A stretch of DNA of 5,150 nucleotides from Bacillota bacterium (GCA_023406225.1 JAEXWS010000046.1:1-5150); one strand, 5' to 3'; shown: positions 1-5,150, counted from the stretch's first letter. Notes: generated by a model not told the origin, from the letters alone. A program made the numbers and translations.

Positions 1-323
1 ACGCAGGGCAGCAGCTCGCCGGCGATCTTATACATATTGGGGACCATCAGCAGCAGGCCCTGGGAGGCCGTGTAAGTGGTGGTCAGCGCACCGGCGGCCA
101 GAGAGCCGTGAACGGTGCCGGACGCGCCGGCTTCGGACTGCATCTCGCACACCTTCACGGTGGTTCCGAAGATGTTTTTCTGACCGGCGGCGGACCACTG
201 GTCGACCAAGTCTGCCATGGGCGAGGACGGAGTGATCGGGTAGATGCCCGCCACCTCGGTAAACGCGTAGCTGACATATGCAGCGGCGTTGTTGCCGTCC
301 ATGGACTTGAACTTTCTTGCCAT
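1..323 (-). CDS. nifJ: Pyruvate:ferredoxin (flavodoxin) oxidoreductase, N-terminal fragment
   Basis: The enzyme oxidatively decarboxylates pyruvate to acetyl-CoA and CO2 with thiamine diphosphate, passing electrons to ferredoxin; it is a cytoplasmic enzyme of anaerobic fermentation. The visible 107 codons match the start of domain I of the single-chain enzyme (usually about 1,170-1,200 aa). The opening reads MARKFKSMDGNNAAAYVSYA, then YPITPSSPM at residues 28-36 and EMQSEAGASG at 60-69. From family knowledge, Thr31 and Glu64 correspond to a pyruvate-contacting Thr and the thiamine-contacting Glu of characterised enzymes, and both fall at the expected numbers. The ATG is fixed by AGGAGG at 331-336, 7 nt upstream. 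The gene runs off the left edge, so the rest of the protein, including the ferredoxin-like clusters, is not seen. Codon use is less GC-extreme than its neighbours, as expected for a highly expressed gene. A strong promoter lies at 413-441. Confidence 0.96.
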   Translation of the reverse strand, partial: MARKFKSMDGNNAAAYVSYAFTEVAGIYPITPSSPMADLVDQWSAAGQKNIFGTTVKVCEMQSEAGASGTVHGSLAAGALTTTYTASQGLLLMVPNMYKIAGELLPC

Positions 324-340
324 AAACTTACCTCCTATAT

Positions 341-360
341 TTGCTGCCCCCCGGCAGCAA
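341..360 (-). promoter_or_regulatory. 5'-UTR stem-loop next to the nifJ ribosome binding site
   Basis: TTGCTGCC (341-348) and GGCAGCAA (353-360) form a perfect 8-bp stem with a 4-nt loop. In the nifJ transcript it ends only 4 nt before the AGGAGG. No U-run follows in either direction, so it does not look like a terminator. It may stabilise the 5' end of an abundant mRNA or modulate ribosome access; that role is inference. Confidence 0.55.
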
Positions 361-412
361 TCTTGCCGAACACGAAATCCGGACACTCTCCCCCGAATTT
401 TCATGCGGGAAC

Positions 413-441
413 ATTATATCACTTGTGTCCCGCCCTGTAAA
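413..441 (-). promoter_or_regulatory. Sigma-A-type promoter for nifJ
   Basis: On the minus strand, TTTACA (436-441, one mismatch to TTGACA) is followed after exactly 17 bp by a perfect TATAAT (413-418). Transcription would start near 405-407, giving a leader of about 82 nt before the nifJ ATG at 323. The spacing and consensus quality make this the best promoter in the window and fit a strongly expressed fermentation gene. Confidence 0.8.
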
Positions 442-449
442 CCACGACT

Positions 450-467
450 TTGTGATTTTTTGCACAA
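450..467. promoter_or_regulatory. Rex- or CRP/FNR-like operator palindrome
   Basis: The 18-mer TTGTGATTTTTTGCACAA is an inverted repeat with five perfect outer pairs (TTGTG/CACAA) around an AT core. It resembles the 18-bp Rex operator (TTGTGAA-N4-TTCACAA) and also the CRP form TGTGA-N6-TCACA with one mismatch. It lies 8 bp upstream of the nifJ -35 element, centred about 52 bp before the predicted start site. Rex (NADH/NAD+ sensing) commonly controls fermentation genes in Firmicutes, so control of nifJ is plausible. Which family binds cannot be told from this window. The site may also serve the divergent comM side. Confidence 0.5.
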
Positions 468-596
468 TTTTTTCCTTTTCTGCGTAAAGGACAAACTATC
501 CCCTTTTTTTTGGGCACTTTTGAAAATAAAGGGTTTCTTAAACCGGAGAACCGTGATAAACTCTTAACATCCGGTCCGGCAGATTTTTACAGCCGG

Positions 597-625
597 CGCG
601 GCGGCCCCGGCCGCCGCGAATTTTT
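597..625 (+). terminator. Terminator-like hairpin in the comM leader
   Basis: CGCGGCGG (597-604) pairs perfectly with CCGCCGCG (611-618) around a 6-nt loop, followed by AA and five T (621-625). This has intrinsic-terminator form on the plus strand only. It ends about 20 nt before the comM ATG, and no plus-strand gene precedes it in the window. A competing upstream stem CCGGC (576-580)/GCCGG (592-596) is possible. It could be a leader attenuator, the end of a small RNA, or a structure that affects translation; only the inverted repeat itself is directly seen. Confidence 0.5.
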
Positions 626-645
626 GAGGGAACGGAGTGAGCGGC

Positions 646-2163
646 ATGGTGGTGACGGTGCGTTCCATGGGGCTCGGCGGCGTCGCGGGCTATGAGGTGC
701 GGGCGGAGTGCTTCCTCTCCGGGGGCCTTCCCGCCTTCGACATCGTGGGCCTGCCGGACGCCGCCGTGCGGGAGGCCCGGGAGCGGGTCCGGGCGGCGGT
801 GAAAACCTGCGGGGCCAGGTTCCCCGTCAGCCGCATCACGGTGAATCTGGCCCCCGCCGGGCAGAAAAAGGCGGGGACCGTGTACGACCTGCCCATTTTT
901 GTGGGCCTTTTGGCGGCGGGCGGCGATCTGCCGCCCCTCCCCGCCGACGCGGCGTTTTTGGGAGAGCTCTCCCTCACCGGGGCGCTGCGGGGCGTGGCGG
1001 GAGTGCTGCCCATGGCCATGGCCGCCCGGGACGCCGGGATCCGCCAGCTCTTCGTCCCGGCGGAAAACGCCGCCGAGGCCACTTTGGCGGAGGGGCTGAC
1101 GGTCTACGGCGTGGCGCACGTCTCAGCTCTGATAAGCCACCTGCGGGGCGAGGCCCCCCTCTCCCCCGCCCCGGTCTGGAAGCAGGAAGAGGAGGCGGCG
1201 GAGCTGCCGGACCTCAAGGACGTGATGGGCCAGGAAAACGTGAAGCGGGCCCTGGAGATCGCCGCCGCGGGCGGGCACAACCTGCTGCTCATCGGAAGCC
1301 CCGGCGCGGGGAAGTCCATGCTGGCGAAGCGGCTTCCCTCCATCCTGCCGGACCTGAGCCGGGAGGAGGCGCTGGAGGTCTCCGGCGTCTGGTCCGTGGC
1401 GGGGCTGGTGGACCCGGCCCATCCCCTGCTGACCCGGCGGCCCTTCCGCAGTCCCCACCACACCGCCTCCGCCGCGGCCCTCACCGGCGGCGGCCCCGCC
1501 CTGCGGCCCGGGGAGATCTCCCTGAGCCACAACGGCGTGCTGTTTCTGGACGAGCTGCCGGAATTCCGCCGGGACGTGCTGGAGGCCATGCGCCAGCCCC
1601 TGGAGGAGGGGACCGTGACCGTGGCCCGGGCCGGGGGCACGCTGCACCTGCCCGCCCGGTTCCAACTGGTGTGCGCCATGAATCCCTGCCGCTGCGGCTG
1701 GCGGGGGCACCCCTCCGGGCGGTGCACCTGCTCGGACCGGGAGGTGGAGAAGTACGTGGAGAAGATATCCGGCCCCCTGCTGGACCGGATCGACCTGCAT
1801 GTGAACGTGCCGCCGGTGGAGTACGAGGCCATGCGGCGGAAATCGCCGCCGGAGCCGTCGGCGGCGGTGAAGCGCCGGGTGGAGGCCGCCCGGGCCGTCC
1901 AGGCGGCGCGGTTTTCCGGGACGGACGTTGCCTGCAACGCCCGGATGGCCCCGGCCATGGTCGGCGCCTTCTGCGCCCTGGATGCCGCCGGGGAAAAGCT
2001 GATGGCGGGGGCCTTCGCCCGGATGGGCCTCACCGCCCGGTCCCACGACCGCATCCTGCGGGTGGCCCGGACCATCGCGGACCTGGACGGAGCGGCGGAC
2101 ATCGGCCCCGCCCATCTGGCGGAGGCCGTCCAATACCGCAGCACGGAGATCTTGAAAGGATAG
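646..2163 (+). CDS. comM: ComM/YifB-family Mg-chelatase-like AAA+ ATPase
   Basis: This 505-aa protein has the usual length and domain order of YifB/ComM. An N-terminal ChlI (Lon-protease-fold) domain covers roughly residues 15-135 and includes GGLPAFDIVGLPDAAVREAR. The AAA+ Mg-chelatase core follows with Walker A GSPGAGKS (217-224), Walker B VLFLDE (298-303) and the GPLLDRIDLH segment (from 376). A C-terminal helical Mg-chelatase domain occupies about 405-500. Cys348, 350, 360 and 362 form the CxC-x9-CxC insert known in this family. In Gram-negative bacteria ComM is a hexameric helicase that drives branch migration during natural transformation; the role in Firmicutes is less settled. The ATG at 646 has GGAG at 634-637, 8 nt upstream. 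An in-frame GTG at 637 with GAGGG at 626-630 is an alternative adding three residues. The next gene starts 3 nt downstream, so they are probably cotranscribed. The gene often sits near dprA in Clostridia, but dprA is not seen here. Confidence 0.95.
   Translation: MVVTVRSMGLGGVAGYEVRAECFLSGGLPAFDIVGLPDAAVREARERVRAAVKTCGARFPVSRITVNLAPAGQKKAGTVYDLPIFVGLLAAGGDLPPLPADAAFLGELSLTGALRGVAGVLPMAMAARDAGIRQLFVPAENAAEATLAEGLTVYGVAHVSALISHLRGEAPLSPAPVWKQEEEAAELPDLKDVMGQENVKRALEIAAAGGHNLLLIGSPGAGKSMLAKRLPSILPDLSREEALEVSGVWSVAGLVDPAHPLLTRRPFRSPHHTASAAALTGGGPALRPGEISLSHNGVLFLDELPEFRRDVLEAMRQPLEEGTVTVARAGGTLHLPARFQLVCAMNPCRCGWRGHPSGRCTCSDREVEKYVEKISGPLLDRIDLHVNVPPVEYEAMRRKSPPEPSAAVKRRVEAARAVQAARFSGTDVACNARMAPAMVGAFCALDAAGEKLMAGAFARMGLTARSHDRILRVARTIADLDGAADIGPAHLAEAVQYRSTEILKG
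2154..2160 (+). promoter_or_regulatory. Ribosome binding site that sets the lipoprotein start
   Basis: GAAAGGA lies within the last codons of comM, 6 nt before the GTG at 2167. The later candidate starts, ATG at 2176 and TTG at 2266, lack a comparable site. This supports the long N-terminus of the downstream protein and translational coupling to comM. Confidence 0.6.
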
Positions 2164-2166
2164 GCG

Positions 2167-2709
2167 GTGAACTGGATGGAACTGCATCCGGAGGGGGCGT
2201 ACGTCCCCCGGTATCCCACGGCGAAAGCCTTTGACCGGCGCTCTCCCGGCGGGGCGGGAAGGCGTTTGGCGGTCCCCCTCACCGCCTGCGCGCTGGCGGC
2301 CCTGCTGACCGGGTGCGGACAATCGGACTATCAAACCGAGGGCGCGCCGCCGTCGCCGCTTTGGATGCCCCAGGCGGACGTGCTGGCCGTCATCCGGGAC
2401 GAGGCGGAGCGGCAGGGCATCTCCCTGTCCGGCGACGGCGGCGGGGCGGACCTGGAGGAGGGGCCTTTGACGGTGGACCCCTCGGACGGCAGCATCGGCT
2501 TTTCCTACATCGACTACGACGCGGGGGAATCCCTGCCCACGGACAGCCATGAGACGCTGGACGGCGGGATGAGCGTCTACCGCAGCGGAGACATGGACCT
2601 CTGCGTACTGGACGGCCTCGATCTGAACGCCGGTCCCTGGGACGAGGAGGCCCTCCGGGCCGCGTTCCGGGAATTCGCGGACTGGCTGCGGGAAAACGGG
2701 AAGCTCTGA
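2167..2709 (+). CDS. Putative lipoprotein of unknown function
   Basis: I do not recognise this 180-aa protein. A hydrophobic stretch at about residues 35-48 ends in LLTGC, a good lipobox with the acylated Cys at residue 50, preceded by a Gly-Arg-Arg n-region. The predicted mature part is about 130 aa, acidic and rich in Gly, Asp and Glu, with only one further Cys near the end of its middle third, and it ends in an amphipathic helix-like segment. The oddity is about 32 polar residues before the hydrophobic core, much longer than a normal signal peptide. A TTG at 2266 would give a normal-length one but lacks a good ribosome site. The gene is 3 nt behind comM, and its TGA overlaps the ATG of the radical SAM gene by one base (TGATG), which suggests coupled translation. 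It could be a partner or substrate of that enzyme, but nothing in the sequence proves this. It might also be a single-pass membrane protein. Confidence 0.8.
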   Translation: MNWMELHPEGAYVPRYPTAKAFDRRSPGGAGRRLAVPLTACALAALLTGCGQSDYQTEGAPPSPLWMPQADVLAVIRDEAERQGISLSGDGGGADLEEGPLTVDPSDGSIGFSYIDYDAGESLPTDSHETLDGGMSVYRSGDMDLCVLDGLDLNAGPWDEEALRAAFREFADWLRENGKL

Positions 2710-3803
2710 TGGACCTGACATTGTTTCTCACGGAGGACTGCAACCTGCGGTGCAGGTACTGCTATCACAAGCGCTCGCCCCGGGTCATGGACGGCGGCAC
2801 CCTGCGCGCGGCCCTCCGCCTGGGCGCGGCGGAGGGCGCCTCCACCGCCGTCTCCTTCTACGGCGGCGAACCGCTGCTGTGCCGGGAGCGGATCCTGGAG
2901 GCCCTGGACTTCTGCCGCCGCCTGGGCCGGGAGACCGGCCGCCGCTTCACCTTTCAAACGACCACCAACGGCATCTTGCTGGACGAGCCGTTTTTGCAGG
3001 AGGCCCGGAAGAACGGCCTTTTGATCGCCCTTTCCCACGACGGGCTGGCCCAGGACGAAAACCGGGTGGCCGCCGGAGGCGGCGGCACGGCGGCCTTGCT
3101 GCGGGAAACGATCCCCCTGCTGCTGCGGTATCTGCCCGACGCCCCGGTGACGATGACCGTCGCGCCCGGCTGCGCGGGACTGCTGGCGGAGAGCGTCCGC
3201 CGGTTCGTGGAGGAGGACGGCTTCCGCCACGTGATATTCGATCCCGCCTTCGGCCCGGACATCCTCTGGACGGAGGCCGCGCTGGAGACCCTGGCGGAGC
3301 AGTATCGGCTGCTGGCGGAGCGGTACGCGGCGTGGCACCGGCAGGGACGGACGGTCCGCCTGGTCCCCTTTGAGGCCAAGATCGACGCATATATCCGCGG
3401 GGAGCCCGTCTGCGCCCAGACCTGCGCCATGGGGGTCCGGCGGGTCTCCGTGGCGGCGGACGGCGGGCTGTATCCCTGCATCCAGTTCGTGGGCGACCCG
3501 GCGTTTCGCATCGGGGACGTCCATACCGGGATCGACGCGGCGGCCCGGGACCGCATCCGGCGCTCCGCCGGTCCGGCGCCCGCGGAATGCCGCGCCTGCG
3601 CCTTCCGGGACCGGTGCCGGCACGCCTGCGGGTGCCTGAACCGCTTGACCGGCGGCAGCCCCAGCCGCCCCGGCGGCGCTCTGTGCGCCCATGAACGGCT
3701 TTTGATCCGCGCCGCCGACGCTCTTGCGGAACGCCTGTACCGGGAAGGGGACCGCCGGTTCCTGTGCCGCCACTACGCCCGGCCGCCGCAAGCCCCTTCC
3801 TGA
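2709..3803 (+). CDS. Radical SAM/SPASM-domain protein, putative peptide or protein maturase
   Basis: This 364-aa cytoplasmic enzyme should cleave S-adenosylmethionine at a 4Fe-4S cluster held by Cys11, Cys15 and Cys18 (CNLRCRYCY). YGGEP at 51-55 is the SAM-contacting glycine-rich motif. The C-terminal SPASM domain for auxiliary clusters is complete: Cys239-x12-Gly-x4-Cys257, then Cys294-x2-Cys297-x5-Cys303-x3-Cys307, an extra Cys309, and Cys326. The segment YPCIQFVGDPAFRIGDV resembles thioether-forming (SCIFF/ranthipeptide-type) maturases as I know them. In anaerobic sulfatase maturases the YPC cysteine is followed by a catalytic Asp; here it is Ile258, and no sulfatase is nearby, so that function is unlikely. 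The length is close to the short maturases (about 370-450 aa). The ATG overlaps the lipoprotein stop by one base. No Cys-rich precursor peptide is visible in the window. The family assignment is firm; the substrate is unknown. Confidence 0.92.
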   Translation: MDLTLFLTEDCNLRCRYCYHKRSPRVMDGGTLRAALRLGAAEGASTAVSFYGGEPLLCRERILEALDFCRRLGRETGRRFTFQTTTNGILLDEPFLQEARKNGLLIALSHDGLAQDENRVAAGGGGTAALLRETIPLLLRYLPDAPVTMTVAPGCAGLLAESVRRFVEEDGFRHVIFDPAFGPDILWTEAALETLAEQYRLLAERYAAWHRQGRTVRLVPFEAKIDAYIRGEPVCAQTCAMGVRRVSVAADGGLYPCIQFVGDPAFRIGDVHTGIDAAARDRIRRSAGPAPAECRACAFRDRCRHACGCLNRLTGGSPSRPGGALCAHERLLIRAADALAERLYREGDRRFLCRHYARPPQAPS

Positions 3804-3848
3804 ACGAAAAAACGCCCCAGCGGCGCGAGACAAAGGAGAATCCGTCCC

Positions 3849-4796
3849 TTGGACAGCTTGATCTACAGCCTGAACGCCACCGTTCCGGTGTTTCTCGTCA
3901 TCGTGCTGGGCTACGTCCTGCGGCGCATCGGCCTTTTGAATGAAAATTTTGTGGCGGTCTCCAACGCCTTCAACTTCAAGGTCACCCTGCCGGTGCTGCT
4001 GTTTTGCGACATGTCCGCCTCCCATCTGCGGGAGGAGTTCGACCCGGCGCTGGTGCTGTTCTGCGCCGCCGTGACCACGGTGATGTTTTTCTCCATCTGG
4101 TTTTTGGCCCGGAGGCTCCTGCGGGACAAGAGCCTGGTGGGGGCCTTCGTCCAGGCGGGCTACCGCAGCAGCGTGGCGGTGCTGGGCATCGCCTTCATCA
4201 CGAACATCTACGGGGACGCGGGCATGGCGCCCCAGATGATCCTGGGCAGCGTGCCCCTGTTCAACATCTTCGCCGTGGTGGTCCTCACCTTTGAAAGCGG
4301 CAGCGGCGGCTCCGCCCGGGCGCATCTGGCCCGGGCGGCCAGGGGCGTGGCCACCAATCCCATCCTCATCGGGCTGGTCCTGGGGATGCTGTGGTCCCTG
4401 ACGGGACTTTCCCTCCCCGCCATTGCGGACAAGACCCTCTCCTCCGTCGGCGCCCTGGCCACGCCCCAGGCGCTGATCTGCATCGGCGCGGGGTTCGAGG
4501 GCCGCAAGGCCATCGCCAAATTGCGGCCCACCCTGGCGGCGGCCGCCGTCAAGCTGCTGGCCCTGCCCGCCCTCTTCCTCCCCCTGGCGGCGGCGCTGGG
4601 CTTTCGGGGGCAGGCGCTGCTGGCCGTCCTCATCATGCTGGGCTCCCCCACCACCCCCAGCAGCTATGTCATGGCCACCAGCATGGGCGGCGACGGGGTG
4701 CTGACCTCCAGCGCCATCGTGACCACCACTTTGCTCTCCGCCTTCACCCTCACGTTCTGGATCTTCCTCTACCGCCAATTGGGCTTTTTGGTATAA
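3849..4796 (+). CDS. AEC-family (auxin efflux carrier-like) membrane transporter
   Basis: This 315-aa protein is almost entirely hydrophobic, with about ten membrane segments at roughly residues 10-26, 37-56, 65-90, 105-122, 127-149, 168-190, 196-217, 228-252, 254-280 and 285-310, in two halves of five. This is the architecture and length of the AEC family (PF03547), whose bacterial members export or exchange organic acids such as malate or malonate; the substrate here is not predictable. The VTLPVLLFCDM stretch in TM2 and the small-residue-rich, Pro-containing TM9 fit the family. The start is a TTG with AAAGGAG at 3832-3838, 10 nt upstream. No in-frame ATG occurs before Met55, which is inside TM2, so a non-ATG start is needed. 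The gene follows the radical SAM gene after 45 nt without a terminator or clear promoter, so it is probably cotranscribed. Confidence 0.93.
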   Translation: MDSLIYSLNATVPVFLVIVLGYVLRRIGLLNENFVAVSNAFNFKVTLPVLLFCDMSASHLREEFDPALVLFCAAVTTVMFFSIWFLARRLLRDKSLVGAFVQAGYRSSVAVLGIAFITNIYGDAGMAPQMILGSVPLFNIFAVVVLTFESGSGGSARAHLARAARGVATNPILIGLVLGMLWSLTGLSLPAIADKTLSSVGALATPQALICIGAGFEGRKAIAKLRPTLAAAAVKLLALPALFLPLAAALGFRGQALLAVLIMLGSPTTPSSYVMATSMGGDGVLTSSAIVTTTLLSAFTLTFWIFLYRQLGFLV

Positions 4797-4838
4797 GGCC
4801 CGGGAGGAAAAGCGCCTTGCGCGGGCCTCTTTCGGCTT

Positions 4839-4900
4839 CGTCCCCCGCCTTTTCGCCGCCCTCCTCCGGGAAGAGGGCAAAAAGCGAGGACTGGGGGACG
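4839..4900. other. Nested inverted repeat in the convergent spacer
   Basis: CGTCCCCC (4839-4846) is perfectly complementary to GGGGGACG (4893-4900), and inside it GCCCTC (4858-4863) pairs with GAGGGC (4873-4878). Together they could fold into a two-step hairpin 43 nt after the transporter stop codon. A weaker repeat AGGCCCG/CGGGCCT (4796-4802/4822-4828) precedes it. No T-run follows, so it is not a standard terminator. It may protect the 3' end of the mRNA or may be chance in GC-rich DNA. Confidence 0.35.
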
Positions 4901-4936
4901 GCGGGCGAAAAAGACGCGGGGACGCCTTCTCCTGAG

Positions 4937-4976
4937 AAAAACCCCGGCCCTCCCATACGGGAGGGCCGGGGTTTTT
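4937..4976. terminator. Bidirectional intrinsic terminator
   Basis: An 18-bp perfect stem (4937-4954 with 4959-4976) closes a 4-nt ATAC loop. A GC-rich core is flanked by five A on one side and five T on the other, so a U-run follows the hairpin in both directions. It lies 140 nt past the transporter stop and 3 nt past the stop of the minus-strand DUF3298 gene, so it can end both convergent transcripts. Confidence 0.92.
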
Positions 4977-4979
4977 CGC

Positions 4980-5150
4980 TCATTTCAGCAGTCCGTCCGT
5001 CACACTGGACGGGATGGTAAACTCCGGCATCCCCGAGGAGCCGGGGGCCACCGTGTACTCGTCGAACACCAGGACCAGAGCCCCGTCTTCATTGAAGTAG
5101 AAATTCTGTTCCGGGTCGATGGCGGTGAATTCGTCCACGAAAAACTCCTC
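4980..5150 (-). CDS. DUF3298 (RsiV/PdaC-like) protein, C-terminal fragment
   Basis: The minus strand is open from the right edge to a TGA at 4980-4982, giving the last 56 residues of a longer protein. The fragment contains NFYYNEDGALVLVFDEYTVA followed by PGSSGMPEFTIP. This matches the end of the DUF3298 domain (PF11738), whose typical pattern is a Phe-Tyr strand with an acidic turn, a hydrophobic strand, a Tyr-x-Val-Ala-Pro turn and a final Phe-x-Ile-Pro. Such domains occur outside the membrane in the lysozyme-sensing anti-sigma factor RsiV, in the peptidoglycan deacetylase PdaC and in many uncharacterised clostridial proteins, often after DUF4163. The N-terminus lies outside the window, so which of these it is, and whether it has a membrane anchor, cannot be decided. 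Its stop is 3 nt before the shared terminator, so it is the last gene of its transcript. Confidence 0.8.
   Translation of the reverse strand, partial: EEFFVDEFTAIDPEQNFYFNEDGALVLVFDEYTVAPGSSGMPEFTIPSSVTDGLLK

Larger units (their letters stand above)
324..645. other. Divergent intergenic region between nifJ and comM
   Basis: This 322-nt gap separates divergently transcribed genes and is distinctly AT-rich between about 410 and 570, in contrast to the GC-rich coding DNA on both sides. It holds the nifJ leader and promoter, an 18-bp interrupted palindrome, T-runs (including eight T at 504-511), and a GC-rich terminator-like hairpin before comM; these are listed separately. I see no convincing small gene, tRNA or known riboswitch. 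For comM only a poor promoter candidate is visible: an extended -10-like TGATAAACT at 554-562 without a good -35. A small inverted repeat GGTTT/AAACC lies at 532-544. Confidence 0.7.

Noticed and set aside
504..511. Run of eight T as a possible phase-variation tract.
   Set aside because: It lies outside any gene and outside the supported promoter spacer, so slippage would have no evident switch effect.
554..562. Extended -10-like TGATAAACT as a comM promoter.
   Set aside because: Only 4 of 6 core matches and the best -35 at a suitable distance has 3 of 6; too weak to annotate as a promoter.
510..695. A plus-strand 61-codon frame in the comM leader, considered as a leader peptide.
   Set aside because: It starts at a TTG inside a T-run with no ribosome binding site and overlaps the comM start out of frame; it has no regulatory codon run.
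1104..2721. Long minus-strand frames opposite comM and the lipoprotein gene.
   Set aside because: They are antisense shadows of high-GC genes, rich in Arg, Pro and Gly, with no recognisable domain, while the plus strand shows clear family motifs.
2577..4880. A 767-codon minus-strand open frame across the radical SAM and transporter genes.
   Set aside because: It is Gln/Gly/His/Arg/Ala-rich low-complexity sequence opposite two well-supported genes, which is expected from GC-biased third positions on the other strand.
4750..4983. A 77-codon minus-strand reading frame whose ATG overlaps the DUF3298 stop codon as ATGA.
   Set aside because: The start-stop overlap looks operon-like, but there is no ribosome binding site, the frame runs straight through the perfect 18-bp terminator and then antisense into the transporter gene, and the product is low-complexity Gly/Pro/Ser/Arg-rich.
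4817..5020. A plus-strand TTG frame with a GGGAGG-like site about 9 nt upstream.
   Set aside because: It crosses the terminator and ends antisense to the DUF3298 coding region; the composition (Pro, Ser, Gly, Arg) is typical of a GC-rich shadow frame.

Overview
The window looks like a piece of a GC-rich, anaerobic Firmicutes chromosome, probably a gut Clostridia lineage such as Oscillospiraceae (inferred, not proven). The reasons are an oxygen-sensitive pyruvate:ferredoxin oxidoreductase gene, strong AGGAGG-type ribosome binding sites, a radical SAM/SPASM enzyme, an RsiV/PdaC-like DUF3298 protein, and high-GC codon use with an AT-rich divergent promoter region.

Layout from left to right: (1) positions 1-323, minus strand, hold the first 107 codons of nifJ, running off the left edge. 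(2) Positions 324-645 are a divergent intergenic region. It contains a near-consensus promoter for nifJ, a Rex/CRP-like 18-bp palindrome just upstream of that promoter, a hairpin next to the nifJ ribosome binding site, and a GC-rich hairpin plus T-run directly in front of the next gene. (3) Positions 646-3803, plus strand, form a compact three-gene unit: a ComM/YifB AAA+ ATPase, an unrecognised putative lipoprotein with a very long N-terminal extension, and a radical SAM/SPASM protein. Gaps are 3 nt and -1 nt. (4) Positions 3849-4796, plus strand, encode a 10-TM AEC-family transporter with a TTG start, probably on the same transcript. (5) Positions 4797-4979 are a convergent spacer with a nested inverted repeat and a perfect 18-bp bidirectional terminator. 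(6) Positions 4980-5150, minus strand, are the C-terminus of a DUF3298 protein running off the right edge.

The most interesting part is the coupled lipoprotein and radical SAM/SPASM pair behind comM. The enzyme has a complete SPASM cysteine set but lacks the Asp that follows the YPC cysteine in anaerobic sulfatase maturases. It looks more like a peptide or protein maturase, yet no precursor peptide is visible here, so its substrate is unknown. The other notable signals are the redox/catabolite-regulator-like palindrome at the nifJ promoter and an apparent intrinsic terminator in the comM leader with no gene upstream of it on that strand.
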